Shown here: piece by piece, positions 54,200-61,797 of the stretch
How positions within the stretch are numbered: the first letter of the stretch is position 1
Layout of the letters: each line of letters opens with the position of its first letter
Assembly (NCBI RefSeq): GCF_033170385.1
Contig: NZ_CP126170.1
Location: 4,674,001 to 4,738,000 of the forward strand
Length of the DNA: 64,000 nt
Direction: 5' to 3'
Source of the DNA: Xanthomonas rydalmerensis
GTDB lineage: Bacteria > Pseudomonadota > Gammaproteobacteria > Xanthomonadales > Xanthomonadaceae
Position numbers and translations under genes: made by a program
The notes under the pieces: generated by a model
Told to the model about the DNA's origin: nothing
The model's input: only the letters and a program-made list of their open reading frames with translations
Database searches by the model: none

Positions 54200-54804
54200 C
54201 AGCGCGTCCCGCCCCAGTAGCCGAAGCGCGACGCAAGCAGCACCGAGCCACCCAACGTTTCGCTAGGATCGTCCTGCGCGTCGGCGGTCCTGGCCTGCTG
54301 GATGAGTCGAAGGAACTCAGCTTCTAGGTCTTGCTTCATAGATGCCGACTTCGTGAGCGGATAGCACATGGCCTCCGCCATAGCGACCTCTGCAGCCTCG
54401 ACCAGCGCCGCGTCCCAGGTAGGAACGTTGGTGTTGTCGTAGATATAGACCAGCGGTAGTGCGCTCTCGTCGCACACGACGTATCGGCCTTCAGTCCGCC
54501 ACCGGAAGGTGCACTCTTCCTCAGTGCCAAGTTGCAGGGTCTTGAGCCAGTCGGCCGGCAGCAGGTAACGATAGGCGAACCCGAAAGCGGGCGCGGTCGC
54601 ATCCGGGGACAGCAGCACGCGCGAGGTGGCGCAGTTCCAACTGTGTTTGCGCAGCACGGTTTGCCGGACGGTCGGCCACAGGTTGCGGGCCAACCGGGTC
54701 GCATCCAAGTTGGAGCCGTCTACGTCTGCCTCGTCAAAGCTGCTGATCGTCGGACCACCCAGACGAAGGCTGGCGTTGGAACAGATGCTGATTTCGGTTG
54801 CCAT
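54199..54804 (-). CDS. gp11-like head-tail connector / tail tubular protein A
   Basis: 201 residues starting MATEISICSNASLRLGGPTI, with DATRLARNLWPTVRQTVLRK, FAYRYLLPADWLKTLQ and YPLTKSASMKQDLEAEFLR: the pattern of T7 gp11-type adaptor proteins. It connects portal and tail nozzle. The next gene starts at its last base. A terminator (54819-54852) lies just upstream, so transcription must read through or start in between. Confidence 0.85.
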   Translation of the reverse strand: MATEISICSNASLRLGGPTISSFDEADVDGSNLDATRLARNLWPTVRQTVLRKHSWNCATSRVLLSPDATAPAFGFAYRYLLPADWLKTLQLGTEEECTFRWRTEGRYVVCDESALPLVYIYDNTNVPTWDAALVEAAEVAMAEAMCYPLTKSASMKQDLEAEFLRLIQQARTADAQDDPSETLGGSVLLASRFGYWGGTR

Positions 54805-54818
54805 GTCCCTTACCTACG

Positions 54819-54852
54819 GAAAAGGGCCGCCAACCCGTGAAGGTGGCGGCCC
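54819..54852 (-). terminator. Rho-independent terminator after decoration-protein gene
   Basis: Stem GGGCCGCC / GGCGGCCC with a 13-base loop, then CCCTTTTCC on the minus strand, 30 bases after the stop at 54882. It likely gives high capsid/decoration transcript levels, as T7 Tphi does after gene 10. Confidence 0.8.
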
Positions 54853-54881
54853 GTCGTGTCACCCAGCGAACAGCACCCCGG

Positions 54882-55343
54882 TCAGTCCATGACGTAGGGC
54901 AGGCGAAGGGTGATGACCTGGCCAGCCGCCAGAGCCGCGCCCGCCACGGTGGAGATCAGCGTGCTGTTGTTGGTGGAGTTCACCGACTGGTCCGAGACCA
55001 CGAAGCCGGCGACACCGTTGGCGGTCGCGGCCTGCGGAACTGCGGTGCCGGCAGCCGCCACCGACGTTGCAGCCAGGTGGCGAGCGGCTGACGCGGCATC
55101 ACCCAGGTTGATCGTGGAACTGGCGGTTCCGGCTGCGAAGTTCAGTTGCCCCAGGTGACCGATGATGCGAGCACCGACCGGGATGGAACCCCAGGTGATG
55201 GTGTCCGCGACAGCCAGGCCGGCAGCCGGCACGGTGAAAGTGGACTCGAAATAGCGGATGCGTCCATGCAGGACGTTGGTCTGCGCGCGCTGCGGCGGAG
55301 TGTTTGCCGTGAGCGCCTGCAGGGTTGCGTTGTAATTGGCCAT
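54882..55343 (-). CDS. Head decoration-type protein
   Basis: 153 residues, Ala/Thr/Val-rich and beta-rich (FTVPAAGLAVADTITWGSIP, SSTINLGDAASAARHLAA). It lies directly after the major capsid gene and before the terminator, the usual place for decoration or head-fibre proteins. No charged or membrane segments. Family not formally recognised. Confidence 0.7.
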   Translation of the reverse strand: MANYNATLQALTANTPPQRAQTNVLHGRIRYFESTFTVPAAGLAVADTITWGSIPVGARIIGHLGQLNFAAGTASSTINLGDAASAARHLAATSVAAAGTAVPQAATANGVAGFVVSDQSVNSTNNSTLISTVAGAALAAGQVITLRLPYVMD

Positions 55344-55400
55344 GCCGATGACTCCTAGTGCGAATGGGGTATGCGGAAGCGGGCCGAAGCCCGCGCCCGG

Positions 55401-56291
55401 TTACTCGAAGCAGCCGATCTCGACCACGCCCTCATCCTCAACGCGCACGGCGCCGATGGACTCACGGGAATAGACCTGCACGCTGTAGTTCTTGGACGGC
55501 AGCGGGTCGATGCTGGTAACGATGTCCTTGCCCCAGCCATAGGCGACGCAGCCGCGCGACCATGCAACGCAGAAGCGAGTGGTCCCGACCTTCGGCACAA
55601 GCTCGGTACGAACGAACTTGAAGCCCAGGAAGGTGTCCACCTGGCCCTGTGCCAGTGCCTTGACGTTGTTGTAGTCCACCGACTTGATTTCAGTGGTTCC
55701 CAGCAGGTTCGTGAGCTGGCGGGTCGAAACCACGATCACGCGCTGCGCGGCCATGTTCGGGTTCTGCCCGTCCATGTCCAGTTCGGCGTCCACCTCGGCA
55801 GCGTCCAGAATTTCCTTGGCGGTCAGCAGCTTTGCCAGGGTCAGGCCGGTGCCGCCTTCCACGATCTTCTGACTGGTCGGCAGCGCGATGGTGCCGCCGG
55901 TATTGCCGACACGCGCGACGCCGCGAGCCGCATTGATGATGACCTTGTCCTTTTCACGGTTCAGCGCGGCAACGCCGAGACCAACGTAAGGCGAAGTCGG
56001 ATCAGCCAGAAGCTTGATCTTGTCCAACTCATCGACCAAGTCGGCCCAACCCTTGTCCTGCAGGTCCAGCCAGCGGCGGGAATGCGGGGTGTCCACATAC
56101 TTGGTGTCTGCGTGGCGGCTGGTGATGTCGTAGGCGTCAGTCTTGCCCAGGCGCTCGACGGACTTGGAGGTGCCGACGATGTCGCCCTCCATCTGGCAGA
56201 AGGTAGCCAGGCGGGACTTCTTCTGCTGGCCCAGGATTCGGTAGTTGTTGCCGAACTGCTGAACCATCGATTCGGTGACGGTATTGCTCAT
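55401..56291 (-). CDS. Major capsid protein
   Basis: 296 residues, HK97-fold-type size. N-terminus MSNTVTESMVQQFGNNYRIL; the segment VDTPHSRRWLDLQDKGWADL resembles the conserved part of 'Phage_capsid_2' proteins from podovirus prophages; DTFLGFKFVRTELVP and GVVEIGCFE end the protein. Position after the scaffold and before the decoration protein supports the call. It is flanked by terminators on both sides, and its upstream 245 bases contain the 19 bp repeated motif, suggesting its own promoter. Confidence 0.88.
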   Translation of the reverse strand: MSNTVTESMVQQFGNNYRILGQQKKSRLATFCQMEGDIVGTSKSVERLGKTDAYDITSRHADTKYVDTPHSRRWLDLQDKGWADLVDELDKIKLLADPTSPYVGLGVAALNREKDKVIINAARGVARVGNTGGTIALPTSQKIVEGGTGLTLAKLLTAKEILDAAEVDAELDMDGQNPNMAAQRVIVVSTRQLTNLLGTTEIKSVDYNNVKALAQGQVDTFLGFKFVRTELVPKVGTTRFCVAWSRGCVAYGWGKDIVTSIDPLPSKNYSVQVYSRESIGAVRVEDEGVVEIGCFE

Positions 56292-56460
56292 GGTGAACTC
56301 CTGATAGGTGATTGAGTTCGCCTGTCAGGGTGTCCACCGCATTTAGTGGGCCTGGGAATACGTGCGCCGATCCGGCTACCGATCTACGCTGCGGGCTTGC
56401 GCGGGTATCCGGATGCCAACCGGGCCGCTTGGTACGCGGGCAAGGTTGCGGCGATTAGCA

Positions 56461-56479
56461 GGACGGAATCCCGCCATTC
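56461..56479. promoter_or_regulatory. Repeated phage motif, copy 2
   Basis: Plus-strand GGACGGAATCCCGCCATTC in the non-coding 245 bp between scaffold terminator and capsid start. On the minus strand it reads GAATGGCGGGATTCCGTCC, 170 bases upstream of the capsid ATG. Confidence 0.5.
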
Positions 56480-56487
56480 ATGCGGGC

Positions 56488-56515
56488 AAAAAAAAGCCCC
56501 GCGGCAAGGCGGGGC
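56488..56515 (-). terminator. Rho-independent terminator after scaffold gene
   Basis: Stem GCCCCGC / GCGGGGC with eight T's on the minus strand, 22 bases after the scaffold stop. It separates scaffold and capsid transcription. Confidence 0.88.
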
Positions 56516-56536
56516 GAGAGAGGCGCGGCGGGTGAA

Positions 56537-57421
56537 TTAGGTTCGCGCGGTTCCGTACTGTCGCGCGTAGAAGTCGGCCACCTTGGCTTTCACGCGCATA
56601 TGGTCCGGATGCTCCGGCTTCCAATACGCTTCCGACTTCTGCAGCGATTCCACGTCCTCGGCACTGGGCAGCCCCTGCGGCGCAACCTGCTTGTCCTCCT
56701 GCATTTCACCGCCGATCGCTGCCGCAAAGGCGATGAAGTCCGGATCAGTGCCGTACTTGGCATGTAGGCGCTGGACGCTGCCGGGCAGCGCTTCGTTCTT
56801 GGTGCCGTAGCCGTTGATAGCGCGCTGGGCTGCGGCAAAGTTGGTCTGCTGCGTTGCCTCATCGGCCCACAGCTTCGCCACTTCGGCGCGCGCCTCATCG
56901 ACGCTCAGTGCTGCGTTGGCCTCGATCAGCTTGGGGGCGAACTCCAAGTAGCCATTGAGGACGAGATTGGCAACGTCGTTGCTGGCTCCGGCCGCGTGCA
57001 GCTTCGCGAGAAAGCCCTGGGTCATCGGGTCTTTGACGAAGGCGCCCATCTCTTCCTCAGACATCCCCAGGCCCTCGCCCGCCTTGATCGCGTAGTCTTC
57101 CGGCTTCGCGGGCGCGGTAGAGGTGGCAGCGCTGCCAAGCTTGCTCTCAAGCGACTTGTGCGCGGCTGCCAGCTTGGTGGTGGATGCCTCCAAGTCCAAC
57201 ACGCCGTCCTTCATCACCCGGTACTTTTCGGGGATCTGATCTGCCAGCGGCACCGCAGCCAGTGGAGCGCCATCGACTGGCTGGGCGATCAGCGATTCGG
57301 TTTGTCCTGCCGGGGCGGCATTCGCGGTCTCCACGGTTGCGGCAGCTTGCGTTGCGGCGGCAGTAGCGGCGTCCGCTGCACCCGGGGCCTGGGCGGTGTC
57401 TTCACTCGTTTGGTTCTGCAC
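56537..57421 (-). CDS. Scaffolding protein
   Basis: 294 residues. The Ala/Thr/Gln-rich, probably disordered N-terminus (about 1-60) is followed by a helical region (STTKLAAAHKSLESKLG) and the segments PEDYAIKAGEGLGMSEEEMG and DPMTQGFLAKLHAAGASNDV typical of phage scaffold-type proteins. Charged C-terminal helices end in FYARQYGTART. The GTG at 57421 (MQNQTSEDTAQ) has AGGAG ten bases upstream; an ATG at 57448 is an alternative. It lies immediately before the capsid gene. Confidence 0.82.
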   Translation of the reverse strand: MQNQTSEDTAQAPGAADAATAAATQAAATVETANAAPAGQTESLIAQPVDGAPLAAVPLADQIPEKYRVMKDGVLDLEASTTKLAAAHKSLESKLGSAATSTAPAKPEDYAIKAGEGLGMSEEEMGAFVKDPMTQGFLAKLHAAGASNDVANLVLNGYLEFAPKLIEANAALSVDEARAEVAKLWADEATQQTNFAAAQRAINGYGTKNEALPGSVQRLHAKYGTDPDFIAFAAAIGGEMQEDKQVAPQGLPSAEDVESLQKSEAYWKPEHPDHMRVKAKVADFYARQYGTART

Positions 57422-57635
57422 TGTCTGCGATCTCCTGACGGCCTGCATTGACCTTGGAAAGGATGAGTTCCACAACTTCGCGCGCGCCCGCGCCGTGGTA
57501 GGTCTTCAAAATGGCGTCGATCCCGCCATCGGTCTTGGCCCTAGCGGCGTAGCGCCTAACCAAGTCCTCAAGGATGATTTCGCCATCGCCCTGGCCGAAA
57601 ACGCGCCGATACATTTGGTCATCTGCTTTAGCCAT
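57402..57635 (-). CDS. Small phage protein upstream of scaffold
   Basis: 77 residues, hydrophilic, helical (MYRRVFGQGDGEIILEDLVR, GAGAREVVELILSKVNAGRQ). It overlaps the scaffold gene by 20 bases and begins at the last base of the previous gene. The RRVF...DGE segment resembles Bbp19-like small podovirus proteins, but function is unknown. Confidence 0.7.
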   Translation of the reverse strand: MAKADDQMYRRVFGQGDGEIILEDLVRRYAARAKTDGGIDAILKTYHGAGAREVVELILSKVNAGRQEIADSAEPNE

Positions 57636-57925
57636 TACTGATCCGCCACGACGGTAATGTTGGTGCCGTAAGCAGTGATGTTCGGGCGATCCACGCGGAA
57701 GACGCCGGGCACGCCGACTGGAACGACCGGGTTGATGTAGTTCAGCGATGCGACTGCGGTGTCCGTGCCGTCAATCACCATGATGACAGGCAGGCTAATG
57801 TTCTTCGGGATCGGCTGGCCGGCGGGGGCGTGGATCGACAGCGACGCGACGCCGCCGGACGCCACGGTGATGGTGGACGACGATGCCGCGCTCTGTCCGG
57901 CGGCGAGGATGACAGTCTGTGCCAT
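57635..57925 (-). CDS. Small beta-rich head protein
   Basis: 96 residues, Ala/Ser/Val-rich with a beta-sandwich pattern (QSAASSSTITVASGGVASLS, ISLPVIMVIDGTDTAVASL, AYGTNITVVADQ). No family recognised. It is part of a run of small beta-rich proteins between portal and scaffold genes. Confidence 0.65.
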   Translation of the reverse strand: MAQTVILAAGQSAASSSTITVASGGVASLSIHAPAGQPIPKNISLPVIMVIDGTDTAVASLNYINPVVPVGVPGVFRVDRPNITAYGTNITVVADQ

Positions 57926-57935
57926 GGGTTGCTCC

Positions 57936-58412
57936 TTAGAGGACAGCGCGGGCGGATACGTTGGCGACCTGCACAGTCACGCCGGCCAGGACGTTGCCGG
58001 TTGTCTGAATCGCCAGGGTGGTGGAAGCAGCAGAGGCGGTGAAGTCCAGCGTAAGCAGTTGGTCCCCGCCAAGCAGCGCCGATTGAACGCTGACGCCGCC
58101 TGCGCTCATCTGCACCAGCGGCAAGATCCCATCGGGCTTCGCGACGGTAGCGGCAACGCGGTAGGTCGTGCCTGGCGTGGTCACTAGCGACTGACTCATG
58201 CCAGCGACCACTAGGCCGGCAGCAGATACCACCAAGCGGCCGCCGCTATTGGAGAGGGCGCCGCCAATGGCAGTCCACCCATTCGTGCCGTCGCTGCCGT
58301 CTCCGTTGGTCACGATGTTTGGACCCATCGGGGCCGGCGGGATGCCATCCATCTGCGGCTGAAGGCCGCGCACCACCTGAGCGACTATCGACGGCTGGCG
58401 CCCAAGCTCCAC
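57936..58412 (-). CDS. CBM-like beta-sandwich virion protein
   Basis: 158 residues. After a short N-terminal segment the sequence NIVTNGDGSDGTNGWTAIGG, LSNSGGRLVVSA and TYRVAATV has the pattern of CBM4/9-like jelly-roll carbohydrate-binding modules (VxNGDF-type opening, buried Trp). It is probably an exposed capsid or tail decoration, perhaps binding cell-surface sugars. Confidence 0.6.
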   Translation of the reverse strand: MELGRQPSIVAQVVRGLQPQMDGIPPAPMGPNIVTNGDGSDGTNGWTAIGGALSNSGGRLVVSAAGLVVAGMSQSLVTTPGTTYRVAATVAKPDGILPLVQMSAGGVSVQSALLGGDQLLTLDFTASAASTTLAIQTTGNVLAGVTVQVANVSARAVL

Positions 58413-58413
58413 G

Positions 58414-58719
58414 TTAGCTCTCCGCGCTCAAGCTGTATTCAACCTGCTTCAGCGGCTGCACAGCGAAAGCCCGCACGCGCCACTGCTCGCCGTCCGCCGC
58501 GGTGATCGCGAGATTGTTCTGCGCGGACGTGTAGGTCTGGACGTTCGTCCAGCTTCCAGCGCCGGGGGTCAACTTCTCGGTGCGCAGGTTGGTAGTGGCG
58601 TCCAACCCCGTGGCGGTCAGCCGCAGCGTGGTTACGCCGGTTGGCACCATGAGGACATCGCCATGCACGTTGGTAAGTACGCTCTGACCAGCGGCAAACG
58701 TGCCTTTCAAGTTCTGCAT
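58414..58719 (-). CDS. Small head protein
   Basis: 101 residues, beta-rich (LRLTATGLDATTNLRTEKLT, GSWTNVQTYTSAQNNLAITA). It ends two bases before the CBM-like gene. No family recognised; position between portal and scaffold suggests a minor structural protein. Confidence 0.65.
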   Translation of the reverse strand: MQNLKGTFAAGQSVLTNVHGDVLMVPTGVTTLRLTATGLDATTNLRTEKLTPGAGSWTNVQTYTSAQNNLAITAADGEQWRVRAFAVQPLKQVEYSLSAES

Positions 58720-58736
58720 TTCGTGTTCCTCGGTTG

Positions 58737-60338
58737 TTACGCGGCAACTGCCGCAGTCTTGGCGGCGGCTATCTGCCCTTCCTGCTGCGCGACCTGCATG
58801 CCCTGTTGCTGCTGGGCTTGCTGCTGCGCCTGCGCCTTCTGCGCCTGGTACTCCTTCACCTCATCCTCGGAACGCAGGATGTCGCCCGGCGCGCCCCGCG
58901 CCTCTCGGATGCGACGCAGAGCCGCCTCGGGGTTGAGGTAGTCCAGCACAGAGGGATCGAACTGTGCGAATGCCGCGGCGCTTTGGTAGGTGGCCTCAAT
59001 TGATGCCACTTCGTCCAGCTTCTGCGCGCGCGCCATCGGGTTGACGAACTTCACTGAGTAGTTGCGGTTTGCCAGGGTCTCCGGCATCGGGGCAAAGATC
59101 CCCGCGCGCATGGCAACACCAAAGCAGCGCTCAACCAGCGGCTTGAGGTATTCGGCTTGCAGGCGCCCATACATGGGGCCTAGCAGCTTGCGGATGGCCT
59201 CAACACGCACGCTGTACTCATAGGCGGTCTTTGCCGGCCCATCGGCGGGCGGCAACTGGTCAGCCATGAGCGCTTTGCGGATGGCCGCCTGCAACTGCGC
59301 CGTCATCTGCTCTGCGAGAGCAAAGTTAGCCCCGGTCTGTAGCGCCTTCATGTTGTCCGTGTCCGCGGCAACAATGATCTTCTTGGGGCCAAGCCGGATT
59401 GTCCGGGGGTTGAGCACGCCGTCGTCTGTGGCCAGCCACATGCCGGAGACGGCAATATCCGCCGAGTCCAACTCAAGCTGTTTCAGCTTGTTTAGCTGGC
59501 GAATGGTCGGCAGCGCCGGGTAGACCGGCCCGACCGCGTACACACTGCAGGGGACCTTGAGCCAGCGCGGCACCACCACCGGCATTTCGTGGTAGCCAGA
59601 CACGCGCACCTCTAGCTGCGTGTCCATCTCGATGTGAACGGACGCGATGGGCAGATTCTTGGCCAGGCGCGCATTCACCACGCTGGTTTCGCGCGGGTAG
59701 ATCGCATGCACGAATTTGAACTTGTCGTCGCAGTTGTCCTGCTTGGCCTTCCGGATGCGCTCCGATACTTCCTTTTCGCCGAACTCAGAAATAGCCTGGT
59801 CGGCGGTCAACTCGTATTCCCGGTGCACGACGTTGATCCGCCCATCGGGCTTGGTCGATCCGCAATAGAGCGAGGCGAGCGGCCACTGGGTGAAGCTGAA
59901 GCCACCCTGCTCCCGGTCCTCATCCACGAACAGGGCGAACATGCCGGCACACACCATGTCCAGGCAACACTCGTATCCCTCGGCATCGAAGTTCGCCATG
60001 TGGATGTTCTCCCACAGCAGCGTCGCGGCAGCATCGAACCATCGCCGCTCTTCGTCGGTCTCGTTGCCTGCGTCCAGGGCGAACCACAGCGAGTTAGACG
60101 GCGTGACGCCATCCATGATGTTCGCCGCCAGGATGCCGGCCGAGTCGGCCGCGGTGTTGTCCAGGGATCGGGCCTGCGCAGCCGTGCCAGCTTGGGCGGT
60201 CAAGATGGCCTGATTGAGGCCAGACCCACGAAGGGGGAGCGTGAAGTCGAAGCACTCCCGCCACACGCTTTCCACCTGCGTGGAACGCTGGGTCTTGAAA
60301 CTCTCGTGCCGCTTCAGGATCTGCTGCGCGCTTGCCAT
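58737..60338 (-). CDS. Portal (head-to-tail connector) protein
   Basis: 533 residues, T7 gp8-type portal. Conserved segments are VWRECFDFTLPLRGSGL, FDNTAADSAGILAANIMDGV-like LDNTAADSAGILAANIMDG, PNSLWFALD, and SVRVEAIRKLLGPMYGRLQA near the C-terminal half. The very C-terminus is a Gln-rich helix (KAQAQQQAQQQQGMQVAQ). It forms the ring through which DNA is packaged and ejected. It follows two small conserved genes in the first structural unit. Confidence 0.92.
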   Translation of the reverse strand: MASAQQILKRHESFKTQRSTQVESVWRECFDFTLPLRGSGLNQAILTAQAGTAAQARSLDNTAADSAGILAANIMDGVTPSNSLWFALDAGNETDEERRWFDAAATLLWENIHMANFDAEGYECCLDMVCAGMFALFVDEDREQGGFSFTQWPLASLYCGSTKPDGRINVVHREYELTADQAISEFGEKEVSERIRKAKQDNCDDKFKFVHAIYPRETSVVNARLAKNLPIASVHIEMDTQLEVRVSGYHEMPVVVPRWLKVPCSVYAVGPVYPALPTIRQLNKLKQLELDSADIAVSGMWLATDDGVLNPRTIRLGPKKIIVAADTDNMKALQTGANFALAEQMTAQLQAAIRKALMADQLPPADGPAKTAYEYSVRVEAIRKLLGPMYGRLQAEYLKPLVERCFGVAMRAGIFAPMPETLANRNYSVKFVNPMARAQKLDEVASIEATYQSAAAFAQFDPSVLDYLNPEAALRRIREARGAPGDILRSEDEVKEYQAQKAQAQQQAQQQQGMQVAQQEGQIAAAKTAAVAA

Positions 60339-60341
60339 CGG

Positions 60342-60572
60342 TCAGCCCCCGCCACCCAGCAGGGTAGGCTTCGCCTGGGCCTGGGCGGTCGGCATGAACG
60401 ATCCGCTTGCGGTCTCGCCGGCCCCAGTGATGAGGCTGGAACGATTGCGGCGCTTCTTCAGCGCGGCGGCCTCGGTGTTGGAGTCGTTGGCCGCCTTGGT
60501 CGCTGCCGCGGCCTGCTCTGCGACAGGATCGCGCTCGACCACTTTGGGAGTCTTGGGCGTCTTGCCGCACAT
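60342..60572 (-). CDS. Small conserved phage protein before portal
   Basis: 76 residues starting MCGKTPKTPKVVERDPVAEQ, Ala-rich in the middle, then LKKRRNRSSLITGAGETASG and a Gly-rich end. This protein type is found beside portals of many podoviruses and is small, basic and probably virion-associated. Function unknown. Confidence 0.75.
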   Translation of the reverse strand: MCGKTPKTPKVVERDPVAEQAAAATKAANDSNTEAAALKKRRNRSSLITGAGETASGSFMPTAQAQAKPTLLGGGG

Positions 60573-60575
60573 GAC

Positions 60576-60971
60576 TCAGCCCTCGGCCTTGGCCGCCGGA
60601 TTCGGCATCACCCAGCCATCGCGGGACAGGACCGGCTGCGTCAGCTTGCTGGCGTCGATCTGGCGGGCTGTCAGGTGGCGATACGACGTGGCGGCGTCCG
60701 GGCCATAGGCGCTCTGCTCGGCATCGTCGGTGCTTGCCTGGGCTTCGTCAGCTTCGCGGGCGCGGCGTTTCTGCTCCATGGCGATGGCATCGGTGACGCC
60801 CTTGCGGCCGGCGCCGGCCATTTCCAGAGCCTGCAGAGTGGCCAGGTCATCATCGGACAGGTCATCCAGGCCGGCGGCGATGTCCGGAATGGTCGCCTTC
60901 AGCATCGATTCCAGGGCGGTCGGGTCGGTCGGGCCGGAATCACCCGGGGTACGAATTTGGGGGTCGCTCAT
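60576..60971 (-). CDS. Hypothetical phage protein, first gene of structural unit
   Basis: 131 residues, acidic and helical (LDDLSDDDLATLQALEMAGA, IAMEQKRRAREADEAQAS). CAGGAG lies seven bases upstream of the ATG. The repeated motif (copy 3) lies 48 bases before the start. No family recognised. Confidence 0.7.
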   Translation of the reverse strand: MSDPQIRTPGDSGPTDPTALESMLKATIPDIAAGLDDLSDDDLATLQALEMAGAGRKGVTDAIAMEQKRRAREADEAQASTDDAEQSAYGPDAATSYRHLTARQIDASKLTQPVLSRDGWVMPNPAAKAEG

Positions 60972-61015
60972 GGCGTACTCCTGTCTGCGGTGCCAGGAGT
61001 GTCGGTGCGCCAGTC

Positions 61016-61033
61016 GGGCGGAATCCCGCCATT
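61016..61033. promoter_or_regulatory. Repeated phage motif, copy 3
   Basis: Plus-strand core CGGAATCCCGCCATT (61019-61033), identical to the other two copies, in the non-coding gap (60972-61049) between the HTH gene and the first structural gene. On the minus strand it is AATGGCGGGATTCCG. Confidence 0.5.
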
Positions 61034-61049
61034 AGGACTTTTTGGAGCG

Positions 61050-61313
61050 CTATGGAGGGTTTATGGACTCGCTGGCGCCAAAAGGGTCGGTGACTGGGAT
61101 TAGCTGCCTGCCGGTGATGTCCTGATACAGCAGCAGCAGCCGCGACCCGTCGTAGTGCGACGGCTCATGCCCGCTCTTCCAGCCCCGCAGCGTGGAGCGC
61201 GCAACCTCTAGGCGTGTGGCCACGTCAACCTCGGTCCAGCCCACGGATCGAAGATCGGCAAGCACACGGAACCAGTCCGTGCGCGGCAGCGTGGCAAGGC
61301 GACGGGCGCTCAA
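61050..61313 (-). CDS. HTH-type regulator candidate
   Basis: 87 residues from a TTG at 61313 (preceded by AGGGGATGG). Core: WFRVLADLRSVGWTEVDVAT, RLEVARSTLRGWKSGHEPSH, consistent with a Cro/transposase-like helix-turn-helix; then LLLLYQDITGRQLIPV. The TTG overlaps the TGA of a 24-codon leader ORF (61384-61310), suggesting coupling. It lies just before the structural genes and could control them. Loss of one unit in the (CG)7 tract would instead fuse leader and HTH protein. Confidence 0.6.
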   Translation of the reverse strand: MSARRLATLPRTDWFRVLADLRSVGWTEVDVATRLEVARSTLRGWKSGHEPSHYDGSRLLLLYQDITGRQLIPVTDPFGASESINPP

Positions 61314-61336
61314 GCTTGGCCATCCCCTGGGCAAAA

Positions 61337-61350
61337 CGCGCGCGCGCGCG
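61337..61350. repeat. (CG)7 dinucleotide tract
   Basis: Fourteen bases of uninterrupted CG inside a short ORF (ATG at 61384, overlapping the previous gene's stop in TGATGG). The tract sets the frame between that ATG and the HTH frame downstream. Confidence 0.8.
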
Positions 61351-61383
61351 AGGCAATGCGGGATCGCAGTAATACCTCTTCCA

Positions 61384-61797
61384 TCACCCCTCCCCCTCCT
61401 GCGCCGCGGCGCGTAGGTGCGGCCAAGCCGCTGCAATGGCGTTGCGGACCACTTCGCCCTGTCGGTGATCGAACTCGCCCGGCACGGGATAGCGCCCGTA
61501 CAGTGTCCGGAACCACTCCATCCGGGCTGATTCAATGGCACGCTCCAAGTGCGGCCCCTGCGGGAGCGTCGGAAGCCCCCGCATTGCCGCGGCCAATCCC
61601 CTACGCTCGACCGCATAGGCGGCTTGCCTGGCCATGGATGCCGTCTGCAGCATCGTTTCGACCGTGGTTGATCGGGTGTGGTCAAGTCCGCGCAGCACAC
61701 GGCGGTAGGCGGCGGCTTCGCCTTCCAACTGCTGGGCGAAGGCGTACAGGGCGGCGGCCTGCTCTCGCTGGATCAGTTCGGCAGGTAAATCGTTCAT
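61384..61797 (-). CDS. Hypothetical phage protein after primase
   Basis: 137 residues, helical (QREQAAALYAFAQQLEGEAA, AMRGLPTLPQGPHLERAIES). It starts at ATG 61797, overlapping the primase stop (ATGA), and ends in a TGATGG coupling to the leader of the HTH gene. No family recognised; replication-region context only. Confidence 0.7.
   Translation of the reverse strand: MNDLPAELIQREQAAALYAFAQQLEGEAAAYRRVLRGLDHTRSTTVETMLQTASMARQAAYAVERRGLAAAMRGLPTLPQGPHLERAIESARMEWFRTLYGRYPVPGEFDHRQGEVVRNAIAAAWPHLRAAAQEGEG

Noticed and set aside
61310..61384. 24-codon ORF MEEVLLRS... as an independent gene
   Set aside because: Too short and interrupted by the CG tract; treated as a leader for the HTH gene.
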